DNA of 64,000 nucleotides, taken from positions 1-64,000 of the forward strand of contig CANQNN010000005.1 in NCBI GenBank assembly GCA_947625205.1. Direction: 5' to 3'. Each line of letters opens with the position of its first letter. Positions within the stretch are counted from its first letter, which is position 1. This DNA comes from an uncultured Lachnospiraceae bacterium. GTDB taxonomy: Bacteria; Bacillota; Clostridia; Lachnospirales; Lachnospiraceae. The notes beneath the pieces were generated by a model. That model did no database searches, was not told the origin of the DNA, and saw only the letters and a list, made by a program, of their open reading frames with translations. Position numbers and translations under genes: made by a program. Below are positions 63,126-64,000 of this stretch, piece after piece.

Positions 63126-63339
63126 GTGCCAGCCATTCAAGCATTCTACAATATTTGGTATAAGCTCTGTAATCTTGCATTGTTCAAGTATGGGAATTAT
63201 AATTTTATTCTGTGGAGGTGTGCTTCATGGATCATATGACTTTACAGGAAAATTGACGGCAAAAAATGTTTAAATACTCAGTTCGATTTCATACACACTC
63301 CATATTGGTCTGATAAACTTACCGAAAGGAGGTGTCTTT

Positions 63340-64000
63340 ATGGCTGCATTACTTATCGTGGAAGATGATAAACAGACGAATGAAGCTATATGTGAATACT
63401 TAAAGTCGGCAGGGCATAAAATTATTCCCGCCTATGACGGTGCTGAAGCACTACAACTTTGGGAGCAAGAGAATATTGACTTTGTTGTTTTAGATATTAT
63501 GCTTCCCAAAGTTACGGGACTTGCCGTTCTCCATGAAATACGGAAGAAAAGCGCTGTCCCTGTTCTTATGCTTACAGCTATTGAAGATGAATATACACAG
63601 ATAACAAGTTTTGATGAGCAGGCAGACGACTATATGACAAAGCCGTTTTCTATGGTTTTGCTTGGCAGACGTGTCACCGCGCTTTTGCGCAGAAGCGGAA
63701 AAAGCGTCCTATCAGACATAGTAACTTTCGGTGATGTGACTGTTGATTTTTCTGGTTACACGGCACAAGATGCTAACGGGAAAATTGATGTTACACCAAA
63801 AGAAATTGATTTACTGCGATTACTGATTGAACATAAGGGGTTGGTACTGACACGCTCACAAATACTTGATGATTTGTGGGGGATTGATACCCCGATCATC
63901 GACAGAACGATTGATACCTACATCAAGAATCTGCGGAAAAAGCTGCGGCTGGACTGTATTGTGACTGTCAAAGGAATTGGCTATAAGTATGAGGTGCAGG
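63340..64000 (+). CDS. OmpR-family response regulator (cut by window edge)
   Basis: 220 complete codons from ATG 63340 (AAAGGAGGTG) to the end of the window. Receiver with D9/D10 (VEDD), phosphoacceptor D52 (VVLDIMLPKVTG), T79 and K101 (MTKPF). The winged-helix DNA-binding domain has VTPKEIDLLRLLIEH and IDRTIDTYIKNLRKKL. Only a few residues are missing. A histidine kinase gene likely follows outside. Upstream, 63126-63339 has no gene except a 9-codon remnant at 63226. Confidence 0.93.
   Translation, partial: MAALLIVEDDKQTNEAICEYLKSAGHKIIPAYDGAEALQLWEQENIDFVVLDIMLPKVTGLAVLHEIRKKSAVPVLMLTAIEDEYTQITSFDEQADDYMTKPFSMVLLGRRVTALLRRSGKSVLSDIVTFGDVTVDFSGYTAQDANGKIDVTPKEIDLLRLLIEHKGLVLTRSQILDDLWGIDTPIIDRTIDTYIKNLRKKLRLDCIVTVKGIGYKYEVQ

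Noticed and set aside
63226-63255. 9-codon ORF MDHMTLQEN with GGAGGTG ahead
   Set aside because: Too short to be a gene. It may be the remnant of a helix-turn-helix protein start, but nothing after the stop supports this.

Overview
The window reads as a chromosome segment of a Clostridia bacterium, most likely Lachnospiraceae. The support is a SCIFF six-cysteine peptide with its radical SAM maturase next to secDF, a MurE with the DNPR motif of meso-diaminopimelate ligases, a PASTA-kinase/phosphatase pair, and a type V-A (Cas12a) CRISPR locus. Housekeeping stretches are moderately GC-rich. The accessory stretches (about 120-8200, 38900-47850 and 59750-61500) are clearly more AT-rich, which suggests transfer.

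Layout. 1-120 is the tail of an ABC ATPase. 230-4542 is a RiPP-like locus: Cys-rich peptide, subtilase with an extra C-terminal region, ABC exporter and a shortened alpha/beta hydrolase. 4690-8190 holds a frameshifted secreted protein and a tandem set of five small paralogous proteins from two families, with a 79-bp repeat at both ends. 8389-17484 holds hisS, aspS, a DMT transporter, an SseB-like protein, a hybrid histidine kinase, a CNNM/CorC-type protein and a TIGR04086-like membrane protein. 17637-26227 holds the SCIFF pair, secDF, recJ, a 1-phosphofructokinase-family kinase and murE. 26235-38847 holds priA, def, fmt, a zinc peptidase, rsmB, rlmN, prpC, prkC, rsgA, a PlsY-like acyltransferase and a glycolipid glycosyltransferase.

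39059-40458 is a small AT-rich cassette ending in a HEPN-like gene, followed by an IS200-type insertion sequence (about 40570-41290). 41455-47814 is a complete type V-A locus in the order cas12a, cas4, cas1, cas2, leader, array. The cas12a gene is split by one missing base near 42317, while the RuvC residues, crRNA-processing residues, adaptation genes and most repeats look intact. 47998-52489 holds ychF, lgt and a second hybrid kinase. 52660-58351 is the start of the division/cell-wall cluster (MraZ operator, mraZ, rsmH, ftsL-like, a PBP). It breaks off inside a second PBP at about 58335.

Past that breakpoint are two secreted proteins sharing a motif behind a strong promoter. Next comes the least explained element of the window: a consensus sigma-A promoter, a roughly 160-nt structured RNA ending in its own terminator, an unrecognised 417-aa protein 24 nt further on, and a TAATG-coupled 60-aa protein. 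The window ends with an ECF sigma factor and its membrane partner, and a response regulator cut by the edge.

All functions are read by eye from sequence motifs. No database search was run, and promoter, terminator and RNA-structure calls are inspection only.
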